Shown: positions 1 to 14,136, counted from the first letter of the stretch. The stretch is DNA of 58,139 nt from Lingula anatina (GCF_001039355.2 NW_019775689.1:175917-234055), one strand, 5' to 3'. Notes: generated from the letters alone by a model not told the origin. Made by a program: numbers and translations.

Positions 1-336
1 TTCCCCCCCCCCCCCCCCCCAGTTAAAAGTTTTCTCACAGAGCCATCTTTAAGAAACAGTTATGATTTCCAGTTTTGATTGATGAAATAATGTGTGTTTA
101 ATACAAAGAATTGGCTGGAAAAAAAAGAGAAGAAACTCCAGGCCATTGAATGTTCATCAAAACCTTAAAGTAAACCAGTCTTCTTGAATAACTCATGGTG
201 ATTTTACAAAACGAAAATTAATAAATGATATCAACCAGTGGTTGCTTTATTTTAGTGATCTTCAGCACTTTATCCTGAACTCAAAAAGACTAGCAGACTT
301 TCCTCAATTTAAGTTTTAAAAAATTAAATTAAGATA

Positions 337-398
337 TTTTTTTCATTCTTTATTGTATAAAGGATGAGATAAAATAAGATGATAATGCAGATCTTAAG
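337..398 (+). repeat. 62-bp direct repeat, copy 1
   Basis: TTTTTCATTCTTTATTGTAT and the following AAGGATGAGATAAAATAAGA...TGCAG recur almost exactly at 1166-1228. Confidence 0.8.
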
Positions 399-435
399 CA
401 CCATGATAGAGAGTATGATAATGACCCAATCTTTT

Positions 436-665
436 CAAGGGGGGAAAATTGTGAATTTTATAGATACTGTATTTTTAGGTCTTAATTTTTTAAAAACAAA
501 GCAATCCTATTGAGTGGTGGCAACAAAATTGAAAAGCAGAATACTTTATAGTTCTATTCTGTGCATTTAAAGCACCACAAATGCTACACAAAATAGAATT
601 TTCATGGTTTTAAAATGAGGTATCTGCAAGTCTGATAATTTTTGCCCATGGAAAAGATGGGAGTC
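436..665 (+). repeat. Old dispersed repeat, copy 1
   Basis: Collinear with 24700-24945: GGGGAAAATTG, AGGTCTTAATTTTTT, TATTGAGTG, TTTAAAGCACCAC and GAAAAGATGGGAGTC blocks occur in the same order with many changes. Confidence 0.55.
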
Positions 666-1165
666 ATTAGCGTAATGTGTGCTTCAGGAAATGGGTGGCT
701 GGCTGATCCAGGTTAGATCCTTCTAGAAGTGTGAAGTGTGAATGGCACAAAAGAACTCCCACCTAGCGAGCTGTCTGAAGAAGAGCTACAGCCTGCAGCC
801 TGCCTCCTCGTGAACTACGTATATCTCTCGTGCCTGGTGGTCCATAATAGATTTTTACAAGCTTTTGTTAGATCGCCGTGGCAGAAATAGAAAACAAGAT
901 GTAAACACTTGAAATTCTCAAGTGAAGAAGCACCTCTTGTTCAGGTCAAAGAACTTGGAGCACCTACTTCTTGAGGTGTCGTCGTCTGATATCATGTGTG
1001 ATACTGATAACTTCCTTCGTATTTGGTGTTTGCTATTTATATTACCTACATATTTAGAGTTTCAAAGCAGTAAAAGAAGATAATTTTCACTTACAGTTTC
1101 TGTTGTGAATGGATGGAGTCCCTTCACTGACAAATCTTTGTGTGTAGATTTGAAAAGGATGCTTC

Positions 1166-1228
1166 TTTTTTTTCATTCTTTATTGTATAAAGGATGAGAT
1201 AAAATAAGATGATAATGCAGGTCTCAAG
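1166..1228 (+). repeat. 62-bp direct repeat, copy 2
   Basis: Near-exact copy of 337-398, about 830 bp downstream. The pair could mark a local duplication or the ends of an old insertion. Confidence 0.8.
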
Positions 1229-2727
1229 CTACATGCCAGTTATTTGTTAGAAAGGAAGATTATCTTTAGATTTTTTATTACATATGGCTGATCTTCTGTG
1301 ATATTTCTGAAAATCTGAGAACACTATATATACAGTAATGGTCAACAGTGTAAGGCCACTTCCATGATTTTTCCTGGCTGCTGATTCTTTCCTGACATGT
1401 TTTATCCCCAGATCTGCGGATATATTATTCTCTATAATAAATACATGTACTGGTTCATGAAAAAAACAGCTTCGGTACCTCTCAAGGAAATGTGGACTTT
1501 TAGTTACGCAGAATTCCTGGAATTTCTCAGAATATCTTGTTTGCCTCTTGAGAACTCGGATGTCCTGGAGCGAATACTCTTCTCTGTGCTTCTGTGAATC
1601 CTCAAGAATTCCACAGCAATCATTCTCCTCTCTCTCCATCTCCAGGTTTTAATTAATTCTCCAACAAGATTGAGGATCTGGCCACTCTGCAACAGGTGAA
1701 AGGATACATGTAATATGTATCAGTTAAATATACCAAACAATAAAATTCCAACCTTTTATGGTTGCTTCTCATCAATAAAATGTACGAAGTTTTCAACAGA
1801 TTAATATAAATAAATAAATAAATAAATATAATTTGAAAAGATTTATGTATCTTACCAATTTCTATCTGAATTGAAGCAAGTTTTATTAATTATATTTGCT
1901 GATGCAATTATTCGTTATACCATGGAGAGGTGGCTCAGAACATGCATTCATGACAGACAATTATCTATTTATTTATTTATCTATCTAATGTTGAAAAAAG
2001 TGAGTTGTTTGGAATTTGCAAGTAATTATCTTGATCGTAACCATTATAATTTTTGGCTTTAATTCAAGACTAGCTCATGTACTTATCCCAGGTATGACCG
2101 ATTCAGACCCTCTTGGTCTGTGGCTTATGTGAACTTGCCTGAAGACTTGGCACATGGATTTATCCCCCTGAGGCTGACCAGTGAGAAAATTACCTTATAA
2201 ATCATGTGAATAGTCTTCAACCTTAATTATGTTTTTAATCTTTCATTTTCCCAAAGACGTATTATTTTTGCAGGACTCCTAACTTCATTGAATTATTAGT
2301 GTATTGTATGTAAGCTTCTGTTTGAATACATTCAGTGCACAAAGTTTCCTGATGGTGCCGGTTAGTCCTACAATAATACGGATCTGCAGTATATATAGTT
2401 TAAACCACTGGAAAAATTTTGGCCTCGGATGAAAAAATGTGGGTATTTTTTTACAGTCAATGCCAGTTGATGTGTCAGTAACTGGATGTAATTTTTCTTG
2501 AAAATGCATATAAAACACCCTTGTTGCACTGATGGTAATACCAGCTACCAAGCATCACGTTTTCGCATGGGCAGTTTACTCTGGAACATTCAATACAAGG
2601 AGAGTTTTTTTCCTCAAGGGGTCGTTACACGAGGATTAGTTTTTGCATCAAATTATATAAAGGTTTTTTCCACTGCTGGATACATCAGTGGACAGTATGT
2701 GATTATAATTTTTAACCATAGTAAGGA

Positions 2728-2898
2728 CCCATTCAGAATAGGGGACTAACTAGTCCGAGGGTCAAATATGGCGACCCACTATAAAGCTTGCCATGCAATC
2801 CGCTAATAGAAACTGAATAGATATCGTGTGGGGAAGTATTCAAGAGGGTCAGCCATATTTGACCTATGGATGAGTCAGTCCCCTATTTTGAATGGGGC
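2728..2898. mobile_element. Family A MITE, full copy
   Basis: About 170 bp with inverted ends of about 50 bp (CCCATTCAGAATAGGGGACT against the reverse complement of AGTCCCCTATTTTGAATGGG). The interior is asymmetric and includes AAAGCTTGCC...AATCCGCTAATAGA and GGGGAAGTATTCAAG. There is no coding capacity, so it would be mobilised in trans. Confidence 0.8.
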
Positions 2899-3043
2899 CT
2901 AAGCCAACCTAATCTCTCTGATGTCCCGCAAATATGACCATTGTTGTTGAGCACAAGTGGTGTGTTACCAGGGGACAGGAATATTTTACCCTCAAAATTG
3001 GTCTAAACTGACTAAACTGGGTTGACCCACGGAAGTTGATTAT

Positions 3044-3160
3044 GAGCGCATTCTCAACGAATTAAGCCAGGCTTTACAAAGCCGGTGACCTAAAAATGGG
3101 GGACGTACATGAAAGAAAAACCGCCTAATCTTTTAATAGTCTCTCCGCCTCTCACACGCN
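3044..3160. mobile_element. Family B foldback element, truncated at an assembly N
   Basis: 3044-3159 matches the left arm of the 34119 element almost base for base (GAGCGCATTCTCAACG to AGTCTCTCCGCCTC) and stops at the N at 3160. The following DNA is not part of the element, so the remaining ~400 bp are probably missing from the assembly. Confidence 0.8.
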
Positions 3161-6100
3161 GTTTCTAACCATATAGGAAGACATTCTAATCTTCTTGATG
3201 TCCCACATACTGCTGTTATAATTTAGGAAAGGTCTAGGCCATTATAATGGCTTCCATTGGTTAGAAATATATATGTGACATATGTTTTTCCATCTTTTTA
3301 ACCAAGTCATTGTGCAGTGTGGCTGAAAGCAGTCTGTTTCCTTCTCCAGCAGTTTCTGTAATTAAAGCTGCCATTAATCTACTGGTAGGTTTAGATAAGT
3401 CCAAAATGTCTCAATGATTTAATCTTGTATTAAGGAGCTTCACAGTGTTACCATCATTCAATATACTTAGATTTGTTATTAAACATGTTATATAATAAGC
3501 AATATAATAAGACCTAAAACCAATGGATGTTGCTCCTCAATAATGTATAATACCCCTATAGATACTAAAAAAGTTAACTAATCATGAATAAGAGGTATAA
3601 ATTCTATACAAAATGAAATGCCACCATGTATTATCTTTTAGGGGAGGATGACCTCTGGTTGACATTTGAACAGAATGTCATTTGTGTATACTTTATTGAT
3701 TTGGAAATGTCACCAAATTGATTTGGAATTTGTTAGTGAGAGATATGTTTGGTTCTTGTGAAAATGAAGTTTTGATAAGAAGATTGGATGAGTGGTGTGA
3801 GTTATATTTCTCACGTAGGTGCCTTTGGTGAGAGTTAATTCATGTGTTTATAACTCTAGATCTATGTTACTGTATTATCTGTGCTTTGCTGTAATTGAAA
3901 GGTGGTCTTTTGGAGAAGCTGTGATGAAAATTAATGTAGTCATTCCACTTTATTCAGCAGTCTTTCAGTTGTATTATCCAGTTCCTACACTGTTGTAAAA
4001 TGGTAAGTTGATTGATGTAGATCATGCAGAGACTGTTCGTGGTGACTAGCATTTTTAAATTAGCATTTAGACTGCTCTAAAATCTATGTTGATTTTGACC
4101 ATAGAACTATCTTGTTGAACAAAATGATCTTTAGAACAGGAAGTACTACCAATGTTGATATTAGCCTTGAATTTGTCTGTGAAGAGTTTCACATGATAGT
4201 GGGTCTGTTGGAATTAGAGGAAGGAAAACCACTCGGTAAACATCCACTTTGCTCTTATTATAGAACCAGCAAATTTTCTTCTATTTCCTGGTTATTACCC
4301 TATCAAGCAATCAGTCATGAAAATGGCTTTTTGTACCATGGCCTGCAAGGACCAGAATTTTTTTTATTGATTGAATCTATTCTTCTCTTTCAAAATATTA
4401 AATAATTCTGTGAAACAGTTTACTCGTAAAGTGATTGTATAACTAAGTATCACTAAGTGAAATTTCTGTCATGTTCTTCACAACAAAAAAAAAAGGAAAA
4501 AAATAAATTAATTAAAGGCACCGTCCTTGAGACACTTAATCTTTTACTGATCATTGAATACATGGTATCTGGTTGTACATAGGACAAGGTAAAGTATGAC
4601 AATGTGCTATAATAATTGTGAAGAAAAAAATAAAAACAGTATGGTACAGACCCAGGATCTCATCAGAAAGATGGAGGATTGGAGGTATAGAGATATGTAT
4701 ATGGCTACACTGTGTTTGTGGAAATGTTACGCCCTTTTCATATCGGGTGGTACAAGTAAATGAACCAGTCCACTGTGAGATATAGACAACTGAATAGCCA
4801 GGCTATTTTGACATTAGACAGCTAATAGCAATATACGTACATGATTGTAGCATATTGGAAAAGCATATGCCCCTATTTACTAGTATAATATATTGTGGTG
4901 AACATTTATAGGGTCTTTACTGAAAAAAGTGATCATGAGGGTTTCAAGGTTATTTTATAGTGTGAATATATATATATAGGCATGATGAGGAATACAGTCT
5001 ACAGTTTACTACTTAATATGGCTGAAATGTAGAATTAGTGTAAAAAAAAGTAAGGTCATGTAAAAATTTATATGTTAATATTGTGTTAAGGCAGAAAGTG
5101 TTGGAAAAATACAGTGCTGTAATCATACTTATGCAGGAGATAACCATTTTTAGACCAATTTGGCTTGGAGGAAAAAGACAGCAGAGTTTCCAGTGCAAAG
5201 CTATTTAAGTTGTTTTACAGCATTTTGGTGATGACAGGTGTAGTAGCAAGGGGCTCTGGATCAGCGCAAGGAGCCAGCAGGTGCCGAGTTAATTGTCCAG
5301 GTGTGAGAGTGGATGCTGGGTAAATTTGTGGGGGAGGTCTCGCTGTGAGCATGTGGTCTCCATCAAAATGCAACCAGACCTTCGTCTCCTCTGATAACAT
5401 TATCAGGCGCTCCTGGTGATTAGGTTGATGAATTTAGAATAGCAGACAAATGTGTCCTCTGAAAGTGCACAGGATTGCATGTTCCTGGGGATTGATATGT
5501 TGGATAATTTAAAGGAGATATACAGTCTACTTTGAACATGTGGACTTCATCAGGTTAGAAAACAAATATGCTTTTGATAAGATTACATTAAATTTATTTT
5601 GTTGATATAGGGCCTGTTTGAAACTTTCTTGCTCCTACTGCATAGGAAAGGAAAGTAGATTGCATTACTGCATGCAGGGACCACATCTTAGTAGAGGGCC
5701 ATGTTTGGTTTGCTACATTTTTTTGTTTTTTTTTTCTATTTTCTCTTTGAGAATTTGATATAAGGGACCTTTTCCTAACTTTTGTGTAGATTGCCTTAAA
5801 TTGTTAGGTTGTAAAAGTGATCTTTTGATACCAAATTTTTGTTTCACTGAGAGATTCCTGAACAGCTTGTTCTTAGCATGATTTAACAGGTGCAAGAGGA
5901 GGTACATTTATCTTAGAACTGCCCTTCTTAGAATTCAAACTTTCTTTCAAAACTAGGTGGTATCAGGAATTGGTCTGTAAAATATTGTTATAGTTGAAGT
6001 CTTATGCAGGTTAAAAATCATATTTTTTTTTTGCTTTAAGAAAAGTCTCTGGATGTAGATTGCAAAAATGAATATTGTAAACAATTTCAACTTAACACTC

Positions 6101-9045
6101 AGATGGAAGCATATACAAGTATATACTGGAAGCATTGTACAGTGGTTCACAAAATTTAACATGCCAACATTTGTCAGTGGAGAGATCCATATGGAAATTA
6201 TGAAGACAGTAGATCTAACTGGGTCTCATCCTGAGTGCAAAAACATCCTCTATCAGGTAATTATCCTAGTAGAAGGCTTTTTTTCTTTTTGAGGGTGGGG
6301 GGAGTGGTTTTTCATGGATTTTATCAAGGCATGCATGCTGTGAAAAAGTGCACAGGAGTGGCAGAAACTACAAAATCCTTCACTCCAATCACGTTATCAG
6401 CTCTTCCAGGTGATTTTGTTGGCATGGGGAGATCATTTGATAAATAGGCAACAGGAGCCGACCAATCTGGAACAGTTGTACACTCAGGTATCTCTTGGTG
6501 ACTGGGTGCTTAGGGTTACTGGTATATAGATGGAGGAAGCACTGCTCAGGAAGCAAAGCTTTAGGTAGGAGCAAATATTACTTCATGATACTAGTATTTT
6601 CTTATGTGGATAAATTTTTCGGAGTTGAAGATATTTTAGGTGGGTTGTCTTCACATCTGCCCCTCCCCCCCCCTCCCCCAGTGTCAGTGAGATGTTATTT
6701 GTACATCCATTCTCTCTCCCCCCCCCCCCCCCTCAACAGATCATTTAACCATCCCCACAAATACCCAGGGTGACAATCCAGCATTTCCCAAATACTTTTG
6801 AATCAAATAGCCCATCATGTTAACTTAGTTATCTCAGGTTTTTGGACAGGTGCCCCTATTCACATATACCTGTATGTTTAACCCTCAAAATCTGATGAAA
6901 CAGTGATTCTGACAGCATCATTATAGACTCAGTTGGATGTGACTAATTGTAAACAGTTGTTGGTTTTCTTTTCATAATTTTTTTCTTTACTTTTGCTTGC
7001 AGTGTCCTTAAAGTATACCTCTTTTGATTTTAATCACTTTTTATGGCTGTCAGATCAATTTCTCATTAGATAAGAGTGCTGTCATGTTTGATGTTTTCAT
7101 GTTTTCTGTCCTGTATTTCTTTATAATTGTTTGATAAATATCTATAAATATATCGTTCTAGAAATAATTGAAGGAACACTTGAAAATTTTTAAAAGTTAC
7201 AAATACTGAAATCCATTTTAATGTTAAAACAAGAAGTTTAGGAACATAAAAAGATGGATTTAATCAATATTTTTTGTTTGTTAAGTTCTATACCATTTAA
7301 CAGTTTTATCATTTAACTTCTTTGAAAAACAATAGTAAAAATCAATATTAAGATTTAAAAAAATTCACAGATTTAACTGAAACAGATTTAACTGATTTAT
7401 TACTAAAGTATAAGACCTCACAGAAAAGGGAGACCGGTATTACCAAATTTGACATTTTGGCAAATGAAAATTGACAAACATCTTCATCATCTGTAGATAT
7501 TATGTTCTAGCATGCCATCTAAATCTGTCACAAAAAGAGACCAAAATGGTGAATCCAGACTAGATAAAGATAGACTGGATAAGTCAATATGAGAAATTTT
7601 CAGATCAAATAATTGTTTGATTTGAATTTTTAGACCGAAGTAACTTCCTATATACACAACATGCTGTGAGCCCATTGGCTTGATTGCAATCATCACATTT
7701 AAGCCAGAGCCAACATCATTTGTACTTTATTTGATTTAAGGGCATAAAAAATGTGGTAAAAAGACAATTACTAAGTTATATCTGTATATTTGAGTCTAGT
7801 TTGAATCGGCCCTACTAGTAGAAGTCATTGATTGATGCTGCATGTCGTCAGGGTTTAAAAAGGAAGTTGTATGCTCATCCATGAAGAAATGTAGTTTAGA
7901 ATTAATTAGGCCAACATCAAAGGGATGGATAATGTCAAAAAGATAATAGGATTCTTGGAACAAAATTGCCTCATTCTTCAAAAGCAAATTACCAGGAAAA
8001 TTGCGACAGTTTTCGTGTGGAATTCTACTGTGTAGCTGCATGTTGGCTGTGTTTTCTAATGAGAGTTAAGTTGGAGGTTAATAACAATGACTTTGATCTT
8101 CATCATACTAGGAACTATCTTGTCTGTGACACTAAGCTTTGGCTTTAGGCGTATTTATACAATAACTATATATGTGCGGAGTCTGGTATTACTGAGATGC
8201 CCCACTGTAGTGCAGACATTAAATTACTCAGTAGCATCATTTGGTAAACTTGTAATAAGAGGTACCTTTAAATCATTCCAGGTTTAAAATAACCCATCTG
8301 TTGCACATCTTTTCTGAACCTAGAGAAAATGAAACCTTGATTTTTTGCCCTCACCTTCTTTGCAGTTCATTCTGTGCACTTTGTTGTTATTGCATTAAGA
8401 AAATATTTTTAGGTTTATGAAGCTAAAAATACTAGTAGTACATCATCGCCAGCTCATATTTCTCCTGTTTCTTTGAAAAATAGCTAGGTGACCAAATGTA
8501 ATTTATAGAAGCAGCTATTGCGCTGTGTAAACTCCAGCTAGTTATTTTGATATGTTGGAAATAATGAATTGGAAGAGAGGTCACTTTCTTGTGTATTTGC
8601 ATATTTTTTGAAGGCATACACGTTTGATACTGGATGATTTTTAATCGTGGTATTACCCATGTATACATTTTTCTAAGAGGAAAAATAAAATGTGTATAAT
8701 GCACTCAGTACTGATTGGTTTTTTTTTTAATTTTTCTAATATAAATGAAGCACCCTGTGCTGAGTATATGTCTTAGTATGCCTCAATTGTTTTCCTGCCG
8801 TGTCCTTGAATACCTTGTCGAGTTCTCTTGTAAGTTTTCTCATTACTGATGTTATGTGTGTTTGGCTTCTTTTGTGTAACAATACACCCATTGCAAGATG
8901 AACTCAGTGGGCTCACAGTTAAGTTTTTTTTAGCATTTAGGGGTTCTTTTCTATAAATCAAATCAATCAGATTTGAGATGGAAATGGTTTCCAGTGGTTT
9001 GATCACAGTATGGAATTTGGTCATATTTCCAGTTGACTTGTGACA

Positions 9046-9197
9046 CCTTAACTTAGTTCCATTGAAAGCCAAACTAATCCCTTGTTGTTTGTAGCCTAAC
9101 TTAGTACCATAGAAAGCCAGACTATTCCCAATGTTGTCTATAGCCTAACTCAGTACCATAGAAATCCAAACTAATTCCTGTGGTCTGTAATTTAATT
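9046..9197 (+). repeat. 49-bp minisatellite, three copies
   Basis: Units start at 9046, 9095 and 9144 with core CCTAACTTAGTACCATAGAA followed by GCCAAACTAATCCC. Period is 49 bp with a few differences per unit. Confidence 0.8.
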
Positions 9198-9227
9198 AGT
9201 ACCGCCAGCGTGTACGCTGGCGGTACT
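9198..9227. repeat. Perfect 13-bp hairpin
   Basis: AGTACCGCCAGCG, loop TGTA, CGCTGGCGGTACT. GC-rich against an AT-rich background, directly after the 49-bp minisatellite and before a GGCTCCG-rich patch (9250-9300). Confidence 0.8.
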
Positions 9228-10991
9228 CATGGTTTTAGTCCCGACCTGTTTTGTCCGGCTCCGTTGGCTCCGCCAGCTCCGCGTACTGGCGCCGGATACA
9301 AGTTATCGTTTCATATTTTACTTACATTGGTATTACCTGTTGAGCATAATTAAAATTTGATGTTGAATTTGCAGTTTAACATAATGTACTTTTGCATCAG
9401 AATTGACAGTAGCCTATTTTGTTATGTCCTGCTTTTTGTCTGTACATTTGACAGCTTTGCTGCCTTGTTTTTTTTTGTGGGGGGGTCCATATGAATGCGC
9501 TTGCTCCATCTGGTGGTACTATATCGGGAGGCGGTATCGCCTCTCTGATCCTCTAGTTTGCTTTGTTTAAAATCTTTATGCTTACAGACTTAACATACTT
9601 AGTTAAGCCCTCAGAAAAGGACTGTAAATGGACCTGGTTATATGATAGCTGCTTGTTATAATAATGGTAATGTTATAATGATGATGATGATGTCAATGAT
9701 AATAATTCTGTAAACTGACGAGATCAAGGCACCACTGCTATTTACCTGGCTTGCTGTCAATCACGGAGATGCTCACTTCCAACAGAGTTGTCTGTAAATA
9801 TTTTTATTGGAGTTCAAAAGGGTTACTGGTGTTGTTAGGCTAAACCTGGTATTTTAGAAGTAAAGAGCAGGAGACATTTCAGGTAAATATACTTGGTATT
9901 TTCCCACTGTGTAGTGACATATGACGCCGGCTGTTATTGATGTAATATCATGTGACAATAAGAAGATGAAAGATCAAGGATAGCTGGAATGTCTTATTTG
10001 CCTGATGGATATTTATAAAATTGGAGAGAAAAGGAAAGAAATGTTTCATTAAATTTTCAGTGTTGATTGAAAGTACTATAATTGTATTTTACTGAAAAGT
10101 AATTACTTTGATATGTTTCGTAAGAAATTCAGTTTCTAAAGAATCATTTTATGAAAATTAAGTAGTTAGCATATTTTGATTAGGTAATCTATCAAAAAGT
10201 TGTCCATAAAATGAGAAATGCCTTTGCCCAGCAGACAAAAGGACAGAGGCATCAGGAATATATTAAATATGGTAGTAAAGAGCAATTACCATTCTCAGGA
10301 AGTATCTTTGGTGAATAAAGTGGTAACCATTTTAAAGGAAATTGAAAAAGACAGAGAAAGGATGTTGACAAGAGAAGTCAGAATTTATTCAGGTTGTAGA
10401 TAAACCCAGGATGTGTGTACAATAGTCTTTTCCTGAGTCAAAATTTTCACATTTAGATCTAGATATATATCAGCTGAAGACACCATGGAAAACCGTAACA
10501 TAAAACTCTTTGCCATCTCTGATATAGATATGATATGAAAATAGATGAAAAGAGCACCAACAAGCCAGGAAAGGTTATTTAAATACAATGCTCTCAACAA
10601 AATAGGAATCTGTACCAAGTTGGATCCAATGACTGTGTTTACCTGTAGGACTTTGAGTATTGACGTTGGCATTCTCAAGGAAATTGGAAATTCACAGATG
10701 GTTCTGTTGGTATGATGAATAAGTTTTCTGTGAAGAAACAGTAAGGATGCATTGATAATGGACTGATGGACTTCAGATAGTTCAGATAAACTTGACTTTG
10801 GATATCAAGGGCATTAGGAACTGGTGAGGAAAACCATAAATTGAAAATGAAAAAGATTATAAGATAAAGACAAACTTTGGTTGTTTTGATTTTTTTTTTT
10901 TGCTTTTTGCTTTGTTTGTCAAGACCGCTCTATTAAAGTATGTGCCCTGACAGCTTTATCTTCAAGATTCCTGTGAACTCCTTGTCAGTCA

Positions 10992-11162
10992 CAGGGGCGG
11001 ATCCAGAGACATTTTCTGACAGTCTTTCCAATTGTCTTTTTTGATCCATCCTTAATTTTTGACCTGACCATCTTCCGACAGAAAAATTAGATGGCTGTCA
11101 ATTTAAACTTGAAAAATTCTGACCATCTTCCAGAAGACCCAGAAGATGGCCTAAATCTGCCC
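10992..11162. mobile_element. Family E MITE (CAGGGGCGGAT ends)
   Basis: It begins CAGGGGCGGATCCAGA, contains GACCATCTTCCGACAGAAAA and repeated ACCATCTTCC blocks, and ends GGCCTAAATCTGCCCG, the inverse of the start. About 170 bp, non-coding. Confidence 0.65.
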
Positions 11163-12158
11163 GAGTAAGCTTATGTTAGGAGACCTCCATCAAGTCCTTA
11201 CTTTGTATTTTATATCTGGAAAGACCCACATGTTAGCAGTCTATGGGGAGAGGAAATAACAGTGAGTGGGACAGCAGAGTGACTAGATTGGCTGTCTTTG
11301 GTGAGGTTATCACAATTAAATTAAGCAGGTCAGCAGAATGATTAGATTGGCTGTCTTCTGTATTTGTCTTTTTTCAGTTGCATTGTTTAAATGTAGCATT
11401 ATATATAATTTTTAACTTTAAAAATTCTTCAAGTTGATTTTCTAAATTTTATAAGTACTTATTGCACCTTGTTTTATAGCATAATGTCAGCCCTGATTTC
11501 AGCCAGGGTTTAAAATCAACTTTGAATTTAAGACATGTAGTTTGAAATGCGGCTAGATGGGTAAACCACAGGAGTCTGTACACCGGAGCAGCCAATGAGT
11601 TGAAGCAAGTGTGTAGGAAGTCTGCTTAGTCTGTTTTTCATTTTTTTTTTTAGAGGAAACATTATTTTCAGCCTTTGGCAAAGTGACAACACATACTAAC
11701 ATGAGCTCAGATTTATGTCAGGACAAGGCAGATGGTATTTCTATGAACTGGTTTACTTATTAATTTGATGATGTAACTCTTATAAAATAGACTCTCTCTC
11801 TCTTTCTCTCTCTGGCATATCTTTGTCAGTTTTATCAAACTTACTTATATCAAAAACCAACACAGTTGCGTAATATGAAAAGAATATATTGTTTTCATTT
11901 TCTACACGTTTGACCTTTACATCCTTTATCCTGTGTATGTTGATTGTGGACACCTAGAGTCATCTGCAGTTTTTTGTGGTTGATTTTGCATAGTCATGGG
12001 GTATATTAAGTGAGACCCCTTGTGTGATTTGGGGCTTTATGTTTTTGTTTTATGCCTGTTTAAAAATATGATAGATCTAACTAGAAACACTTAACAAAGA
12101 TGTATGCAATTTTTTTAAATAATAATTTGTTTAAAAAATCTATCACTTCAGGCCACTC

Positions 12159-12312
12159 ATCAACTGTTCCTCTTTTTGGCCAATAGATAGTGTCTTAAGT
12201 CATCAATTTGGTAACTGTTACTCTTTTTGGCCAATCAGATTGCATCTTAAATCATCAGTTTGGTAACTGTTCCTCTTTTTGGCCAATCAGGTTGCGTCTT
12301 AAATCATCAGTT
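12159..12312 (+). repeat. 51-52 bp minisatellite with CCAAT motifs, three copies
   Basis: Units start near 12164, 12215 and 12267: CTGTTCCTCTTTTTGGCCAA followed by TCAGATTGCATCTTAAATCATCAG. Each contains GGCCAAT; two have the full CCAATCAG form of the NF-Y box. Confidence 0.82.
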
Positions 12313-14136
12313 GTGCAACATTTTACTTGTCAGCCCTCACACTACATGGCAATCTTATTTGACTTTCCTCAAGTTGTTCAACAGTTCTGTGAAAATGAAA
12401 AAAAATATAGAAAATATGAAGTGAGCCATCTCTTTTACAGAATATAAGTCAGCTAGACAGCCTAATGTGCCATTGTCCTTAGTGAGGTCAAAGTATACAA
12501 ATGTGACCAATAACGTAAAATTACTGTGAGCAGACGATCTCGTTATCCATAATGGAATACCACTAATGATCCCATTGTCCTGAACTGCATGTTGTAATAA
12601 TTCTGATATTTAAAACATCAGCTATTGTGCAAATTTTATCATCTATAGAAGTATCACTTCTAGACAAATTCAAAAATACAGCGGAATATTTGAACTTGTT
12701 TTCATGCAATTCACTATTTAGAATTGAATTATCCTTGTTTTAGAATCATAAAAGAAGGCAATGTCTTTGGATGCATGATAAAATAATTCTTTCTGAAGTG
12801 TTTCTAGGAATGGCCAGAAATTCTAGGAACTCTACAACTACAACCAATCATCATTAGAGGTGCTTCTTTGGTTTTAATGGCAGTGTGGTAAATTACATGG
12901 TTTCCAACTCTGTATATTAATTAACCATAAGTTGATGTACTGTTATGGTTCTGCATTCTTCCTGGAAAAACGTATCCTTAATAACTATGAATCTCTTGTG
13001 TGGTATGCATAAGAATACTGCTGCACTTGATATAGTTTGGGTACTGGCTTATGATACATTGTAAAAATACTGGGTTACGTTCATAGTAAATATTTTACTC
13101 TTGCTCAGTTACTGGGCAGAGAAGTCCCTATCTTTATTTTATGATTCTGGAAAACTGCTTTTAAATATTTTCCATGCTCTGTGATTCAAGTCAGTTTTTC
13201 GTATTGTGGACACAGTTGTGGTGACATTTACTTTGAACGGTGTAAAGAAAATATGCCCTTTGCTCTCAGTATATACATCGTGCAATAAGCAATACTGGTT
13301 TATTTGTGTATGTAAAATTGGTGGCAAGCACTCTTGTTGATTTTTTTTATGTGTGATGATAGTGAGGCAGACTATTTTGCCAAGTAGGTTTCATTATTCT
13401 TGAGGTTTTACAAGAACAGATGCCAGAAGAATTTTCTGGTTTGTAACTAGTAGAAACCATCTACCCCGACCAGAGAGGGATGTTTTCACAGGATATTTAC
13501 AGATATTTATCTGGCTTTTCACATACTGTGTACTTTTTGTTCTGTGACCAATGAAGTTTTTATTTCCACAAAAACTACATCATCGTCCAACCGGCCTCAC
13601 AGGGTCCATCTGGGAGCACTGCATGTATGCTGTTGGCAGGTATTGTATAATTGTGAACTTTTTCTGGAATTTCCAATTTTGGTGGCAGAATGACCAAGGT
13701 TTCAAGATGAGAGCATATTGATTTCTAAAAACAACATTCAGTCTTAAAAATGGATATTAGGTGGCACAGGTGTGTATATATCTATTTAGTAACTTTTATA
13801 CTTTTGTACATGTTTTCACTGGCATCTGTGCACTCCCAGTAGAGACATTCTGGGATCTGAGCTTTTACCACCAGCGTTGCATACTTTGTCTAACAGAATG
13901 TGGTATCTACCTTTATAGCATAAACATTTAATAAGAAATGAAACCATAGTGGATAGATCTGCTCATTTTTTATGCTTCGTGGGAATTTTATCAACTTTTT
14001 TTTTTCAGTTTCAAACTTAGTGTGACATTAAGGTGAGAAAGGTCATCTGTTTCCTTGGTAACACATGTGGTCGAATAGAAGACACTTGAACACAGAATAT
14101 GGGACAGGAGTTGCGCTCCTCTTTGATTTGCTCTAA

